Shown here in pieces: positions 35,412 to 48,700 of a stretch of DNA of 64,000 nt. The notes under the pieces were generated by a model. It saw only the letters and a list, made by a program, of their open reading frames with translations. It was not told the DNA's origin and searched no databases. The translations under genes were made by a program, and so were the position numbers. Location of the stretch: NCBI GenBank assembly GCA_022702545.1, contig JAHRBC010000008.1, positions 310,001-374,000 on the forward strand. The letters are read 5' to 3'. The DNA is from Phycomyces nitens (Eukaryota > Mucoromycota > Mucoromycetes > Mucorales > Phycomycetaceae). Position 1 is the stretch's first letter. Every line of letters starts with the position of its first letter.

Positions 35412-36596
35412 CTAAAAGTAAGTCGTTCTCTTGATGTAGTTCTGGATCTTGGGAGGCTTGCCATAAACAGGCTCTTGGGTACCTACAATCAATGACAGTA
35501 AAAATAAACATTGGGTTTTCTAGATGTTCCTTTCCCTAGATTAAAATACATACCCAATACTTCCTCGTAGATCTTGGAAACTGTGGGGTTCCATTCCTGA
35601 CGGAAGAAAGATGCGCCACTGACAGACAGGTTGTATGTCTCGGCCAATGCCTTGACATCGAAATGGTCTCTGCCACTGACCTTGATATCAACCTTTTCCT
35701 GACCATTCTTGGGCTGTTCAAAGGCAACAAGTGTATAACGATGATATTTTGTGCCCTTTTGGGGATGAGGAGGAACATAGTCCAGTACTGAATCGCCCTC
35801 ATTGACTACAGGCTCTGTAGCAGACAAGGGTACATTTGCTCTATAAAACACATTAATGATCTGCAGCCAAATAATAATAAGAATAATAATAATATTTGCT
35901 TACATTAACCAGTGGCAATGCTGTTGGTATGTCTGGTTGACCACATCGGGCGAATCTATTTTAAAGAGGTTAGAATGGCTAAAATGATTGACATTTGGGT
36001 AATTTTTACCAGGATCCACAAGCATCAGAGTGTACAACCGTGTGTCTGTGTGGAAGTTGGTCACTTGGATCGAGGGTTTCTCAATGGTCTTTTGTAGACT
36101 GGCATTAGGGCTTGTTTCTCTATACCCACACATCTGGCCAATCAATTACCTGCTCTGGCTGGACAAACACACCGGGCTCGACAGCAGACTGCTCACCAGC
36201 GAGCTGTATAGAGATATCGACCTCTGGCGATAATCCAGGAGCCAATACGTCTGGGATAACGTTCATTTGGGTGATGCGTTCCATCAACTTTGCACGCGGT
36301 GCTTTCTGGAATTCGCGCTGGCGCATGTAACGATACACAGGGCGTCCCATATCAACTAAACAAGCATACATTTGCACATTTTTGTATATTTAGCAAGTGT
36401 CCTGAAATCGCATATCCAGTAATCATACTTTTGCCAAGTTTAAAGTTCTTTTGGACCTCTGGGTCATTCAATTCGGATTTGACAAGAAGGTCATATCTAA
36501 GCGATTCCAGAGCCTGGAGCTGAGCAGGCTGTGTGGGCGAAGAAGCTAGAAGAGGATTGTTATTGATTGTCAGGGGTCGTTGGCCAAATTTTTCAC

Positions 36597-36627
<31 letters not shown>

Positions 36628-36940
36628 ATTTTGACATTCAAGAGATCGTCTTGTACCTTTGCAGACACGAACAAGTTCCTTTTCGACCTGAGAGAGCATT
36701 TGAAGACGCTCTTTCTTGTCGAGCTGGATCAGCTTGAGGGCTTCGTCATAGGCGACATGCTGTCTGGGAGCTTCGGTTGAAGCATAACGAGACTGTAGAG
36801 TATAGATTAATATACAGCAAAAAAAAAGTCAGGAATTGTTCCCATTGTCATTTTGAAAAAAAGAGTCGCGAATGACTTACAGCAGGTCTGAATGAGCAAA
36901 GACCATTGGGTCTGACGACTCTTTTCAAGGAACCAAACAT
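35412..36940 (-). CDS. MRPL35: Mitochondrial ribosomal protein mL38 (yeast MRPL35)
   Basis: Eight exons: 36940-36881, 36792-36657, 36545-36429, 36355-36169 (or 36150), 36119-36010, 35955-35904, 35840-35554, 35482-35412; about 339 residues. The C-terminal half is a PEBP-like domain: TDTRLYTLMLVDPDSPD, YQQHCHWLIANVPLS, then GTKYHRYTLVAFEQP, as in large-subunit mL38. The basic N-terminus (MFGSLKRVVRPNGL) fits a mitochondrial presequence. The fourth intron is uncertain. The good donor GTAATT at 36149 would give only a 30-nt intron out of frame. An upstream GTTTGT donor at 36168 gives a 49-nt intron that keeps the frame to the stop, so I use it. An (ATT)n run sits in intron 2. Confidence 0.87.
36595..36630. 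repeat. (TTA)n microsatellite in mL38 intron 2
   Basis: About ten TTA triplets with one interruption, inside an intron that is longer than its neighbours (111 nt). Confidence 0.9.
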
Positions 36941-37041
36941 TGTGAATAGAGTAATGAGGTTGACTTGAAGGGGGATTGAATTTTTTTTGTTTATGGCCAA
37001 TAATTGTGACTTGTGGCAAAATGAAGCAGACCCTTCGAGAC

Positions 37042-37079
37042 TAATAAAAATAATAATAATAATAAAAATAATAATAAAT
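37042..37079. repeat. (TAA)n microsatellite
   Basis: Interrupted TAA/AAT triplets about 100 bp upstream of the mL38 start codon. Confidence 0.85.
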
Positions 37080-37678
37080 TCATACCACAAATATGTATAA
37101 AGATGGAGATGGATAGAGACAACCCCGCCTTTTCATATTGCAACTATACATTACACATATCTTTGTTGCTAGCCATGAAAACCACCAAACATTTTTAAAT
37201 ATCTAACTAATAAATAACTATGTATACAACAGTTTCCAATTTTAGATGGACTTCTCTCTCTCTATATATATATATATAATTTAGGTATTCTAGAAAAGCG
37301 ATCGGCAAGGATCTTTTATGGAAAATAGAGAGGTGAACAGATCAGGGCTGTTATCTTTATTACATTTGACTAGGAGAATAAAATAAATATTTTTTTTACA
37401 ATTTTGCACACAAAATATTGTGTACAGATATGTATGAATATTCTTTTTTTTTGGTGATATTTTGGTTGAAAAAGAATGAATGGAGATGGATTGGGGGTTA
37501 TATAGTAAAGAACTGTGGAAATGAAAAAATGAAACAAGATAATAAACGAAAATAACGAAAAAAATAAAATAAAATAAAAAGATAAAGGAATGGAAATAAA
37601 GGAGTGAAGGGTGCTGGAATAATAATTGAAAGAAAGAAAAAAAGGTACAGAGATATATTATGTTGATATCTGGAGGAT

Positions 37679-39572
37679 CTACAGGAAAAAGTGGGTGTAT
37701 TGGCGACTGTCGACATGAACTTCCATGTCAGTCAATTTGTATTCATTGAGCTCTTGCTTGATTTTCATTGCCAGTAAAGGAGTCAGTTTCTGGCAGGTCG
37801 CATTGTTATCGCAACGACGGTCGTAATCTGATGCGGCAAACGTCTCATGGCACTGGATTGTGGGACAAAAGACAAGTCTCCGTCTGGACACGACAGGCGT
37901 TTGTTCCGATAGACCGAGAGAGCTGCTCGAGTATGAGGCTGGCTTGAGACGAGGCGAACCATGCATGGCCAGGCCATAATGAATTCCCAGTTTGGGTCTC
38001 TCGACAATTTCGTCGTCCTGGGTTTGTGTGAGGGACGGAAGGCGTGGACGAGAGGAGGAGGAGGAGGAGGAAGGAGTAGGGGAAGGCAGGTCGTGGGAGT
38101 TGATGCGCTGTGGAGGAGGAAGACGCGATAGAGAGGATCGGGAAGACATGGCCGAGTTTGGGGAGTCGGGCACTGACCCAGTTCTGCTGTTCAGGGCTGG
38201 TAAAGGACAAATGTGAGATTTTTAGGATTTAAGCTTTGAAAATAAAGATGTATCGTACCTTTTCTCTTTTGAGGCTGATCGGTGTTGACCCGCAGACTAG
38301 GGCGGGTCTTTCTGTCTTCAGCAGAATCGACCATCTGGCGCAGGTCGCCTGAGGAATGGCGACGGCTAGAAGAAGGCAGACTGGCAGACACGGTCTTTGT
38401 GGGGACCACTTGTTTCTGGAAAATGGAAGTGAGCGAGGCAAGCGATCGTCTGCGCAACGAAGGGTTCTTGTCGCCTGCCTGGTCCTCGGGCACGGAGTCC
38501 AGTGAGGTCGAGGGTGTAACATGGCTAGAGGGAGGCGATGCGGCAAGGGTGCCGAGGTCAGTCTTTGTTCCGTTGGACCGCATGTTGTTCATGCTAAACA
38601 CTTTGCGAAGACGCTTGGAGAGGGAGGTCTTGGGGGCTGCCGCGTCGGACTGTATAGAGACATGGGAGACGGCCGAAGACAGGGAAGTGACGGACGATCT
38701 GCGGTGATCCGAAGAGGCGATTGAGCCAGCAACAGAGCCAACAACAGAGCCAGCGACTGAGCCAGCAACAGAACCAGCCACTGAGCCAGCCACTGATCCA
38801 GAATAGCTCGAAGGGGAGTTGTAAGAGCGGCTGTCCTGCATAACTGACCTGGGACGTCTGGGACTGTCTTCGCGACGCATGGAGAGTACAGAGGGCGGGC
38901 GGTCGCGGCGTTGTGTAGGGAGGGGTGTAGAGGTGGACTTTTTGACCTGGGGATCACGGGTGTTGCTGGGTGTGCGCGAGCGACGGGAAGTGACTGGCGG
39001 GCGTTGAGGCTTCTGAGGTTGTTGGGAAGGATATTGATATTGGTAGCCGGGTTGGTAGCCGGGTTGGTAGGCGGCCTGTTGAAGAGACCAATCGGCAATT
39101 GCCTGCTGTTGTTGCTGGTATGCCCAGATGTCTTGGGTCTATTAAAGGTTCTTTAATTAATAAAGGCAATGGGTTTGGTATCCAGGTAAATGATATAAAG
39201 ATATTTAATTGTTATTTTTTTTTAAGGAGAGATTACAAAAATAAATATATATATAAAAAAATCACAAGGACGCATTGATTTATAAATAAACCCTTCAGCC
39301 GAATACGGCAACCGTGCGCCCTTTCTGTGCTCGTTTCTGGAAACCCACAGATGGGTAACCAAAAAAAAAGGCAGACAAGAAGACTTGTGAGAGAACCAAT
39401 GAAATAGAGCCAGGGAATTTCCCCCAAAATAATAATAATAATATATGATATATATGTATGTTTTGGTACTTGCCTGGTTCATCTGCATCTTTGTGGTGAG
39501 GTAGTTTGAGAGAGCAACGTCTTCGTCTTCATTCTGTGCACAGAATACGGGGGTTTGTTGGATCATAGCCAT
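37679..39572 (-). CDS. Ser-rich protein of unknown function
   Basis: Three exons: 39572-39474, 39138-38259, 38196-37679; 498 residues. I do not recognise the family. A Gln-rich stretch (AYQQQQQAIADWSLQQAAYQ) and GYQPGYQYQYP follow the short first exon. A run of GSVA repeats (seven GSVA/GSVV/GSIA units, about 38727-38800) lies in the middle, then a basic SKRLRKVFSM segment. The C-terminus is more ordered: PKLGIHYGLAMHGSPRLKP, a Cys-rich VFCPTIQCHETF...CDNNATC, and a closing TDMEVHVDSRQYTHFFL. The closing segment looks like a conserved domain end. Intron 1 is 335 nt, far longer than usual here, and starts GCAAGT; a skipped exon within it is possible. A role in polarity or cytoskeleton would be only a guess from composition. 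Confidence 0.75.
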
Positions 39573-42500
39573 GCGAGAGGTATATATATATATATAATAC
39601 TAAGAATTGGTGGCTGATGGTGGGCAAAAGAGGTGTTGGTGGGGGCCCATTCAAGTTCTTTCTTGGAGAAAGAAAGGCAGAGGAATTGAAAGATATAAAA
39701 AGATGATAAAGCCTTTTTGACGGTTGCACATAACCTATGAAAAATATAAATCAATTTAAATCGCCGCTTCTCCTTCTCTCTTCTTCTTTACTACTTCTTG
39801 TATTTCTTATTGCTTCATGGCCTGATTAAATGTTAATGCCTGCCAGCTCACAAGAGATTTACAGCCTGTCCACACATGCAAAATCCCCACTCTGGATCCA
39901 TTTGGTTTCCATTCCTTTGTGAACCTTTTTGGCCAATCTTGGATTTTCATGTTTATTTTATCCAATCTTGGACGGCTGCCGTATTCTTTTTTGGCTTTCC
40001 TATTAGTCCACGTGCCCCCGCACTCGCAATATTTTATGTCTGAACAGGCGTGATGTTTCTACAACTACAATAAAAACAAAATAAAACCCTATCAGCGGAG
40101 TCCAACCAGGGAGGCACCTGTTCTTGACTCGGCAGAAATGGCGCACAAAGGCAACACATCTCGCGTCTCACATCTCACTAGGGTTAAGTCGGCTGCCTGC
40201 ATTCATTTGACTATTCACATTACCATTCATTTGCAGTGTAACTGATTGATAGTTTTTTTTTCTGCATCTCGCACTCTTGCCAATTTCTGCCTTTTTGATT
40301 GACTACCAAGATATTTCTCAATGTCCTACCACCGGCTTCTACTGTGTATATAATAAACACGCGTTTCAAGCCAAAAAGAAAAATCGTATACTCTCTTTCT
40401 CTCTCTTAAACAAGAATCCACTAGAATTTATCCTCCTTTCTGACAAATGAAAATGGCCAAACAAATCTTTCCTTTATAGTCTATATTATCTCCAATATCA
40501 AATCAAACCTTTTGGCTTGACACCCATAGACTTTAGGAACCTACGTCAATGTCATTAGATACAATAATTAAACAATATATAATAAATTTATTGCCTAGCC
40601 AATCAGGCACACCTAGAGCGATAGTAAACCTCAAGCTTACCATTTATTGCATAGTCAGATAGCTTATTATTATCCAGCTTAATTCATGGGAACTCAGTGC
40701 AAATGTCTTTTATATATATATTCCAGTGCACAAGATGCCTCATTAATTGCCTTTTTACTCCTCATGCCAGACAAAAGGAGGCAATTTAAACATGGTATTT
40801 GAATATCAATGCTCCGAAAGCTTAAAAAGCATAAAATAATAATCAATTTTCATTTCATTAGTTTAGATACAAATGAATCATCGATCGGCCAAGGCTGCCC
40901 AAGTAAAACAACGTACGATGTGCCACACAGCTCTCTAGCCAATTGTCAGTCAAGATGCATTGCTTATTTCTGCCATTTAAAAAAAATAAATAAGTAGAAA
41001 GGGTCTATAGAGATACGAAACTTCTTTAATATCCCGCTTTCCTATTTTGTAACATGTTATTGTAGTACTAATATGGTAATTATGTATTCTTATCACATAA
41101 ACACAAGAAGAAGAAGAAATTATCAATTTATTTTATTATGCAAGTAGCTGTCAAAATATGTTGAGCCCACAGCTCCAAGGGTGTCTATAGGAAACTGGGG
41201 TTTAGGATACAAAAAACAAATGGGTTGGTTCGGTTTCTGCTTAAATCTGTTTTTGTTTTAATTCAATATAAATACATTCAAGTTTAAGCATGTATCTTGG
41301 TGTAAAGGTGTCAAAACTATCAAACTACCCAATGCTCAATAAAATTATTCCGGGTATCACCAGCCCTACTTTGCAACAATGGTTTTTATAGATCCTATTG
41401 AATTTCCAATCAGCTTTTTGATACATATATGATTTCTAGTACGATTGGAATGGCAGAAAAATATCTTGGTCTTGAATTAGCGTGTCAACCATTATAACAA
41501 AAAACTTCAATTTAAAAAAATTAATAAAGAGGTTACCTCGGGTCGAGTTAAATGAAAAAATAAAATAAAAAATGGCTTGGTAATACTGATAAGCTCACTA
41601 GACTATGGCATTTAGAATTCTAGCTTTATATTCAATTAATAAACTAAAGAAAAATGCAACTATGGAGTGCGTAAAATAAAATGGTTTATTAGCAATAGCT
41701 TTAATTTTTCTTAGAGTACATTAAATGAGCTTACAATTGAACTATCTTAAATCCATGTGTTTGGAAAACATGTCTACCCAGCCGAGCGGATTGGTTTTCA
41801 AAGTTTTGTGATTTCGGTAGAGTTGCTTTAAACCACGAGATATTTGCACCAACCCTTTTAGCCATTCAAAAGATTACAAGAAGTTGAGACACGGCTGCTT
41901 TTAATGATTGCTTTCAAAAAGAAATTCAAATGGGCTGGAAATAGAATGAGGAATGACTTTTATTATTATTATTGGGTGCCAAAAAGTATTTTTGAGAGCA
42001 TATACATATATATATACAAAAAGCTATTTTGCTCATAATACTCAAGTACAAGGTAATATGACGACCTTTCTTTCTTTTAATTCCTTACATGATCAATATG
42101 TAACAAGACTTGTTATCAGTGCCAATGATCAGCTTGAATTATATTATTATTATTATTATTATTATTATTTTGCATTTCAACAAAATCAATCTTGGTCTTG
42201 ACAATTGCCAAGTCGATAGAGTAGCCAGGTTTGATGCTTAGAAACAAATTGTTTTAAAGTGGATATAAATCTCAAGATACCATATGTCTTGGCATTTCTC
42301 AAAGGCTTTCCTAATCAAAGACCAACTGCAAACAAAAAAAAACTGTTGCCTGAAAGGAGGGTGTACACTGCTGTTCAAACCAAGCATCTGCCATCTGATG
42401 ATTATATAAATCCCGTCCTACATGGCACAACCGAATAAAATGATGGAACACGGTGAGGCTATTATTTTATTTATTTAAAATAAAGAAAGAATCGAATTCT

Positions 42501-42641
42501 TTACAAGAAATATGATGCCTGGGCATATTTGGTATTAATCATCAATTCCCAAATAATTTTCCATAAAGGTTCAAACATGAGCATTTGGTATGTTTTAAAA
42601 GATGGGTCTTTCCAACAATGCTTTTGAGGAAAGAACCCACA

Positions 42642-42674
<33 letters not shown>

Positions 42675-42947
42675 CCATACAAAACAATTGTTTAGTTTTA
42701 ACAGTAGTGACAAATAACATCTAGAGCAATAATCGTCTTTGCGTCTTTATAACCTACCATATCCTAATAAAAAAAACGCTTCTTGACCCTAGAAAGCTTT
42801 AAAATATTTTCCTGTACTTTTTGGAAATTCTCACAATAATTCCCGGTTAAATGCCATCATCATCATTCAATGCCAGAACTCAAAAATAATTATTGCATTC
42901 GTTTTGCCCAAAAATAATAAGCTGCTGATATTTTTTCAGCTCACACA
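39573..42947. other. 3.4-kb spacer without supported genes
   Basis: AT-rich. It contains poly-pyrimidine tracts (39770-39805, 40390-40410) and an (ATT)n run at 42139-42170. The short ORFs lack motifs. Confidence 0.5.
42139..42170. repeat. (ATT)n microsatellite
   Basis: About ten ATT triplets in the spacer upstream of the Ap4A phosphorylase gene. Confidence 0.9.
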
Positions 42948-44146
42948 ATGTCAACTTTTTCTGCCTTGATTCAACAAAAGTATGATGCTGCCTTGGCATC
43001 AAAGGATCTGCTTTTTTTTGAAGCCGAGACCGTAGAGACCAATGCCCGAGGAACAAAGGTGAGTAAAGAGATGCAATGGCAGTAAACTCATTCTTTTAGT
43101 TTGAAATCACCTGTGTGCCTTCCCTTGGAAACAAACCGAAATCAGACAAGGACGAAAAGGAAAAGGAAAAGGTTAATCCTTTTTTGTCGCCTAATCCCAA
43201 ACTTTTGGTGGATGAAAAGGACCAGCATCTCATCTTGCTCAACAAGTTTTGTGTCGTTCCTCATCATATTCTGGTAGTCACCAAAGGTAAGCTGGTTTTT
43301 TTTAAGAAAGAAAGTATTGTTTTCAGCGTGCCAACCCCCCAATGTCTTTTACGCGTAGAATTTAGAAAGCAAACCGAACCCCTGTTTCCTACTGATCTCT
43401 ATGAGACGTGGGTAGCCATGACTACCGCATATGACAAACCAGCCGTTGCATTCTACAATTGTGGACCAAACTCTGGTGCAAGGTATGTCGAGATATTAGC
43501 CTAATACAACGTGTTGCTTATGGGCAAGTATGGAAAACTAGCCAAGAACACAAGCATGTCCAGATCATGCCATTAAGACATGATGGACCCCAGCCTCCCC
43601 TGACCGAGGCCTTTGAAGAGATCAAGGATCGTAAAGCAGGTAAATAAATATTCACATTAGTTATCCAACTAGAGACCAACTGTGTGTTTTTTTTTGCGGA
43701 CAGGTCAAGTCTATACAATCGACAAGATACCCTACATCCATGTCATTACTCCCCTGGACCGCGTCTTTATTGACAGCAGTACAAGCAAGGATGAATTGGA
43801 AGATTATCTAGGCCAGATGTTCTTTGGTCTTCTTGATAGCATGTTCCACCAGATGCGCCAACATACCCAGCCTACAAAGACATCCTACAACTTTATCATG
43901 ACCGACAAGTTTATGATGCTTGTGCCCAGATCAAAGGAATCCGCTACACTCGAACACGAAGGAGCTACCTTTGAGATCTCTGTAAACTCTCTTGGTTTTA
44001 CTGGTCTTTTGCTCTGCAAATCAGATGACGAGAAAAAGGCTCTAGAAGCCCATCCAGACCTGTTTGAATTCCTTGTCCAGCTCGGTATACCTTGGTCTGA
44101 GATCAAGCCAGAAGAGCCTGTGGAAGGAGGTGGATTGGCACAATAG
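42948..44146 (+). CDS. Ap4A phosphorylase / ATP adenylyltransferase (Apa1/Apa2 family)
   Basis: Five exons: 42948-43058, 43100-43286, 43359-43482, 43542-43639, 43704-44146; 320 residues, the usual family length. The HIT-like active-site motif is at about residues 143-149 (EHKHVQIMP, the pattern H-x-H-x-Q). Other family blocks are FCVVPHHILVVTKEF, FYNCGPNSGAS and SYNFIMTDKFMMLVPRSKE. The enzyme cleaves diadenosine tetraphosphate with phosphate to ADP and ATP and can work in reverse; it acts in cytosol or nucleus. The gene converges on the rhomboid gene with only 89 bp between stop codons, so the 3' ends probably overlap. Confidence 0.95.
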
Positions 44147-44235
44147 ATTTAGTAAACTTCATTTGAACAATAGCTGCCGATTACAAAAAAAAATACAGTA
44201 AAAGAATTGTGCTGGGTAATAAGGCTTGATGTTTA

Positions 44236-45338
44236 TTAATCGCCTAGACGTGATCCTTGACCTTGGAAATGTGGGGATACGGTAGGGTCAGAGTCAGTGG
44301 GTGGGACAGTAGGAGGAGTATAGATAGGAAGATAGGGTCCAATATCGCCCACACTGACAAACCCACGTCTACCGGCCATTCGACGGAACCAACCATCTTC
44401 TTGACGGAGAAAGGCATCCTCGGATGGGCACAAGAAGGCAGGGAATTTCTTGGTGGCATCTGGATATATAAAAAAAGAAGAAGTCAATACCAGGACAGGA
44501 CTTTAGGATTGATAGACTTACAAAGGTATCCACATCCAGCAGCGCAAATGTGGAGAATAAGAGAGGTGTCTGGTGCCAAGAAAAAGTAAAAGCCAATGGT
44601 CAAGGCAGGTACAGCTCGCCTTGGAATGCGTATAGCACCAAATAGCCTGTTTTTTTTATACAGTTATTTCCAGTGTGCGTGTTTTTTTTTTCTTAAAAAA
44701 AAGAAGCACCATTCTTACGTTCTGTATTCTATCTCTTCCTCTTCTTGATCTTCAATCGTTTTCCACACTGACAGACCGACAACTAGACCCGACATTCCAG
44801 CGCACACTGTACTCTGTAATTCGCCCTGGCCCATTCCCATACTATAGGCAAATGTGCTCACCAAGACAACATAGCCAATTCCTGGAAGCACAGTCAACAG
44901 ACAGCTCAAGATCCAAAGAGTTCTGAGGGATCCCTTTCTTTTCTCTAGGTCACTAAAGTAGGGAATCGATAAAAGTAAATTGATTATCACGAGCGACAAT
45001 CCAGGCGACGCAAGAGGATAGACAAGCAATCGATGTACTTTATGCATTCCATTAGTCATTGTAATCAATCATTTGTGTGTTAATCTCACACCTTGTGCAT
45101 CATGTACCACCTTTGGTACATTGAGATAGAGCCATTGGGTAAAAAAGCCATGGTAGTAGAAATTGCGAAATCTTCCCAAGGCATCCACCAAGGCAATCAC
45201 ACTGGTCGTGACAAACAGAGAAAAGGTGACTAGTGGGAGATTATAAAAGTATTGCTTGACATGACCAAGGAAGATCCGAGAGCTTTCGCCTGCTCGGTCA
45301 TAGTTATTGGGCGATCCTGTGGATGGAGTGGTATTCAT
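44236..45338 (-). CDS. RBD2: Rhomboid-family intramembrane protease, Rbd2-like
   Basis: Four exons: 45338-45092, 45037-44719, 44646-44522, 44459-44236; 304 residues. Several hydrophobic segments are present. The catalytic Ser sits in CAGMSGLVVG (about 165) and the His in LILHICAAGCGY (about 221), so the dyad of an active rhomboid is retained. HRLLVYPLASPG earlier is also typical. The Pro-rich C-terminus (YLPIYTPPTVPPTDSD) fits Golgi Rbd2 proteins, which in fission yeast cleave the SREBP precursor; that role here is inference. The gene lies head-to-tail with the TMEM94-like gene on the same strand, 434 bp apart. Confidence 0.9.
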
Positions 45339-45772
45339 GGCATATAAAAAAAACTTTACTCAATATGCCAGAAAGATTAATGGCCCCCTTTTTTTTGTTA
45401 AATTGGAGAGTATCTGCAGTGGGCCAAACATCCAAGAGATTTGCTTTAAAGTCCGAGAAAAAAAAAGATCTTGTTCAGACAATTGCAAAGTGGTTTTTAT
45501 TATTATTATTATGATTATTATTATTATTATTACGAGCAATTCTCTGCACTTGTAACTACAGATAGATTAGGGGTGGTCTGGTCTGTGCACGTCATTCTTT
45601 TTGGAAAGACCGGAATCTCGGTACAGAGCTTTTGGATCTGCAAACACCTCAAAAAAATGTATACATGTGTATATATATAAAAATACATGTCTTGTAATCT
45701 TCTTGTCAGTTGCGAATATTATAGTAAAAGAATGAGCAAAAGGACAAGGTAGACAGCCAATTAAAGATCCAA
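45339..45772. other. Spacer with (ATT)n run
   Basis: Between the rhomboid start and the TMEM94-like stop. An (ATT)n/GAT run is at 45499-45532. Nothing else is seen. Confidence 0.7.
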
Positions 45773-48700
45773 TCAGAGTGGCGAATGCATTCCAAGCTAG
45801 AGAATATATATATATATAAGGTCATTATGATGGCAGGTCTACTTTGTCAGTTACCTTTGTGCTGAATTCAAGTTTGGATCTCTTTTGGAATCGAGTAAAC
45901 TCCTTATTGTCGTGCATCTTTACCAGTTCCTGGACTGGTACCAAGACAAGTGGGAAGGCCAGACCAATAAAGTATACAAACCATGGAATCCTTGCCAGGT
46001 CAAAGGGACCGTGGGATAACGATATGGCACAGAAGCAGAACTGGAGTATGATGCTATTATGAAATCATGGGTCAAAACATGTATTTTATCGGTATCTTGA
46101 GCCCCAAAGGCATACCTGGTAAAGAATGCGCCAATCCAGACCTTGTTTCTAAAGGGGTTAAACTCAAACAATGATGATGTACGGTGCAGAAATGAAGGAG
46201 ACATCCATGCTAACCATAGAGATATATTCAGGTTACTGCACATTGTTGCAGATCCATACAGTAGTGTTTGTACTAACCAAAATACCACACCAGGACAATA
46301 AGCATAAAGTTTTGGGCATACAGCAATGCCCACTGCTCTTCTGTTGTCCAGTGCAGCCACCCATGGTCGCCAAATCCACCAAATATATCAGACGCAGTGA
46401 TATTAAGCGAGTAGGCCAATGTCCTATACAATTACTATGAGTTTGGGAGGATCTCTAGTCATCTAGACCTACAAGACAAATATAGCAATGGACATGACAA
46501 TAGCCAAAGAGAATCGAAGTCCAAAGTAGACCATAAATCGGCCAAGGTCTCCCAGATGCTCGATATTTTTACCTTGTCGATAATGAGTACACCATCAGAT
46601 ATAGTCAATGGAAACTTACCAGGTACTAGCAGCATAATATTATCTTCTTTTGGGGAGAACAGCATGGACATGGTGAGGAGGGGAAGAATAATCCACATAA
46701 TCCAAAGAATCTGATATCCAGATAGGATTGGGGGAAGAAGCATACATGATGCAAGGAATTGCATGATTGTCAAAGACATACATGAACCAGCATAGAAAGC
46801 AAATCCCTTGTAGAAGAAGAAAAAAACAATACAATCAGACATTTATAATCTCTCTCAAGACAAATCTGTTCAAATGATAGAAGCTTTATAGCGTTTGTCA
46901 GGGCTTACCATACGCACGCAGCTTAGTAGCCTTCTGGCATCTCTAATGAGCTGAGTCACTGCATAAAGACTAGTCTCGTACTGCATAAATAGCCCACACG
47001 GAAGACTGACAAGAGAAGCTCCCACTGCAAGAGGTGGCTGTCGATTGTTCAACGAAAGACGGCCTTTGGTCTGAGCCCTTGTGTGCATTGGCTCCATAGC
47101 GATACTGAAATCAGCCTTTATCAGCCAAAAAAGAAAAAGAAAAACAAGATAGTCAGTCAGTATGTGTTTGTTTGATGCCACTTAAAATACGCACCAGGGC
47201 AAATGATTCCGTGTTCTTTACATTCAGTGCGTTTCCGATACAGCACACAGATTCACCGTATTCTTGGAATATCCGAATCATTTCCTTCATTGCCCGAGGA
47301 GTACACTCTGCAAACAAGGATACATGGAGTGGAATGTCATCCACATCTTCCAAGTGAGGTCTTATCTGATCAATGCCTCGAGGAAGTTGGGCCTTTATAT
47401 CATGTTTTTGTAAATATCCGTTCCCACAATTCTCATCATCAGGACTAGACAGCAGAATACAGCTGTTCCAATCAGTCTCTAGCCCTAATCTTTCGGCAAA
47501 CGCTGCAAAATAAAAAAAAGTGTGTCAACAATCCCAAGTTATCAAAGATCCATTCAACCCTACCTTTGGACTCTCTTTCGGCAGTAGGCGAAAAATAAAC
47601 GAACCGAATGCCAGCAAGTCCAAGATCTTCAATAAAGTCCACTACATTCTACTCAGGCACAATGTCAATCCAATGGACCTTGCTTTTGTCTAATTATGCT
47701 TTTTTTTTACCTGCTTTGGCTGATGGCACATGGCAGCAATTCCCAGGAAGATCTGACCCTTTACAACTTCCTTGTAAAAAGTCTCTTCTTCTTGCTCATC
47801 TACAGGCTCATCTTCCTCAAATGAATAGTCGCTTGAACTGTCTTCACTAGAAGACTGGCTTCCTGAGCTAGTGAGTTTGGACGATCGATGCTTGCGTTTT
47901 GAGGTGCGCGAGTGGCTAGTCTGATAGCCAAATGGTTAATCAATGTAATATATATAAAACTCGAAAAAAAAAGAATACTTGCTGAATTCTTGGATAACAA
48001 AGAAGCCTCTGATCCACTTTCTGAACTACTACTTGAGCTGTCAGAGCTTTGGGATTTGTGTGGCAGGACAACAAATGCACATCCAGGGTCTTCTTCATCT
48101 GATGGACTCAAGAAAGGAATTCGGTGTCCATTTGCAGTGTTGATTGGTCGGTATGCATAAGCAATACACTGCATGTCATGTACCATTGCATTATAGAAAA
48201 AGTCGTTTATCTTCTTCTCCATCTGGCAAATAAGTTTAGAAGCGTAATTCTACATGACCAATTATCTTTACCGTCTCACTCATGGTTCGCAGCGCACTTC
48301 CGTCCCAATAATCAGAGCATTTCTCCAGTACAAGAGTAGGGTGACCGTCTGTCAAGAGCTGGTAACTCTCTAAAGAAATTCAATGCATTAAGACCCACCA
48401 GAGTCTTTTTTTTTGTTATTATCTGACCTGTCGTCTTTTCTTCAAACACGGTAGAGAGTGCATTGGGAACTTCAAAAGAAAAGTACTGGCTGTACTTGTA
48501 CCGTGGAGTATTCAAAATGTCATGATAAGGCGCAAAGGTATAGATTTCTGCCCTCGAGACAAATGACTGCAGAGCCTCTTCTCTAAACCCAATGCATTTT
48601 CCCAATCGACACAAACAAGCTACGTAATCAAGACTTGGTTAGTGATCTGTCAAGACAATACTACCAAACCACTCACATTGTCTAGCTGGAGACGTCTTTC

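Noticed and set aside
39233..39572. Minus-strand ORF continuing through the first intron of the Ser-rich gene
   Set aside because: It runs into AT-rich tyrosine/phenylalanine runs; the GC-AG splice to 39138 keeps the frame and leads to ordered coding sequence.
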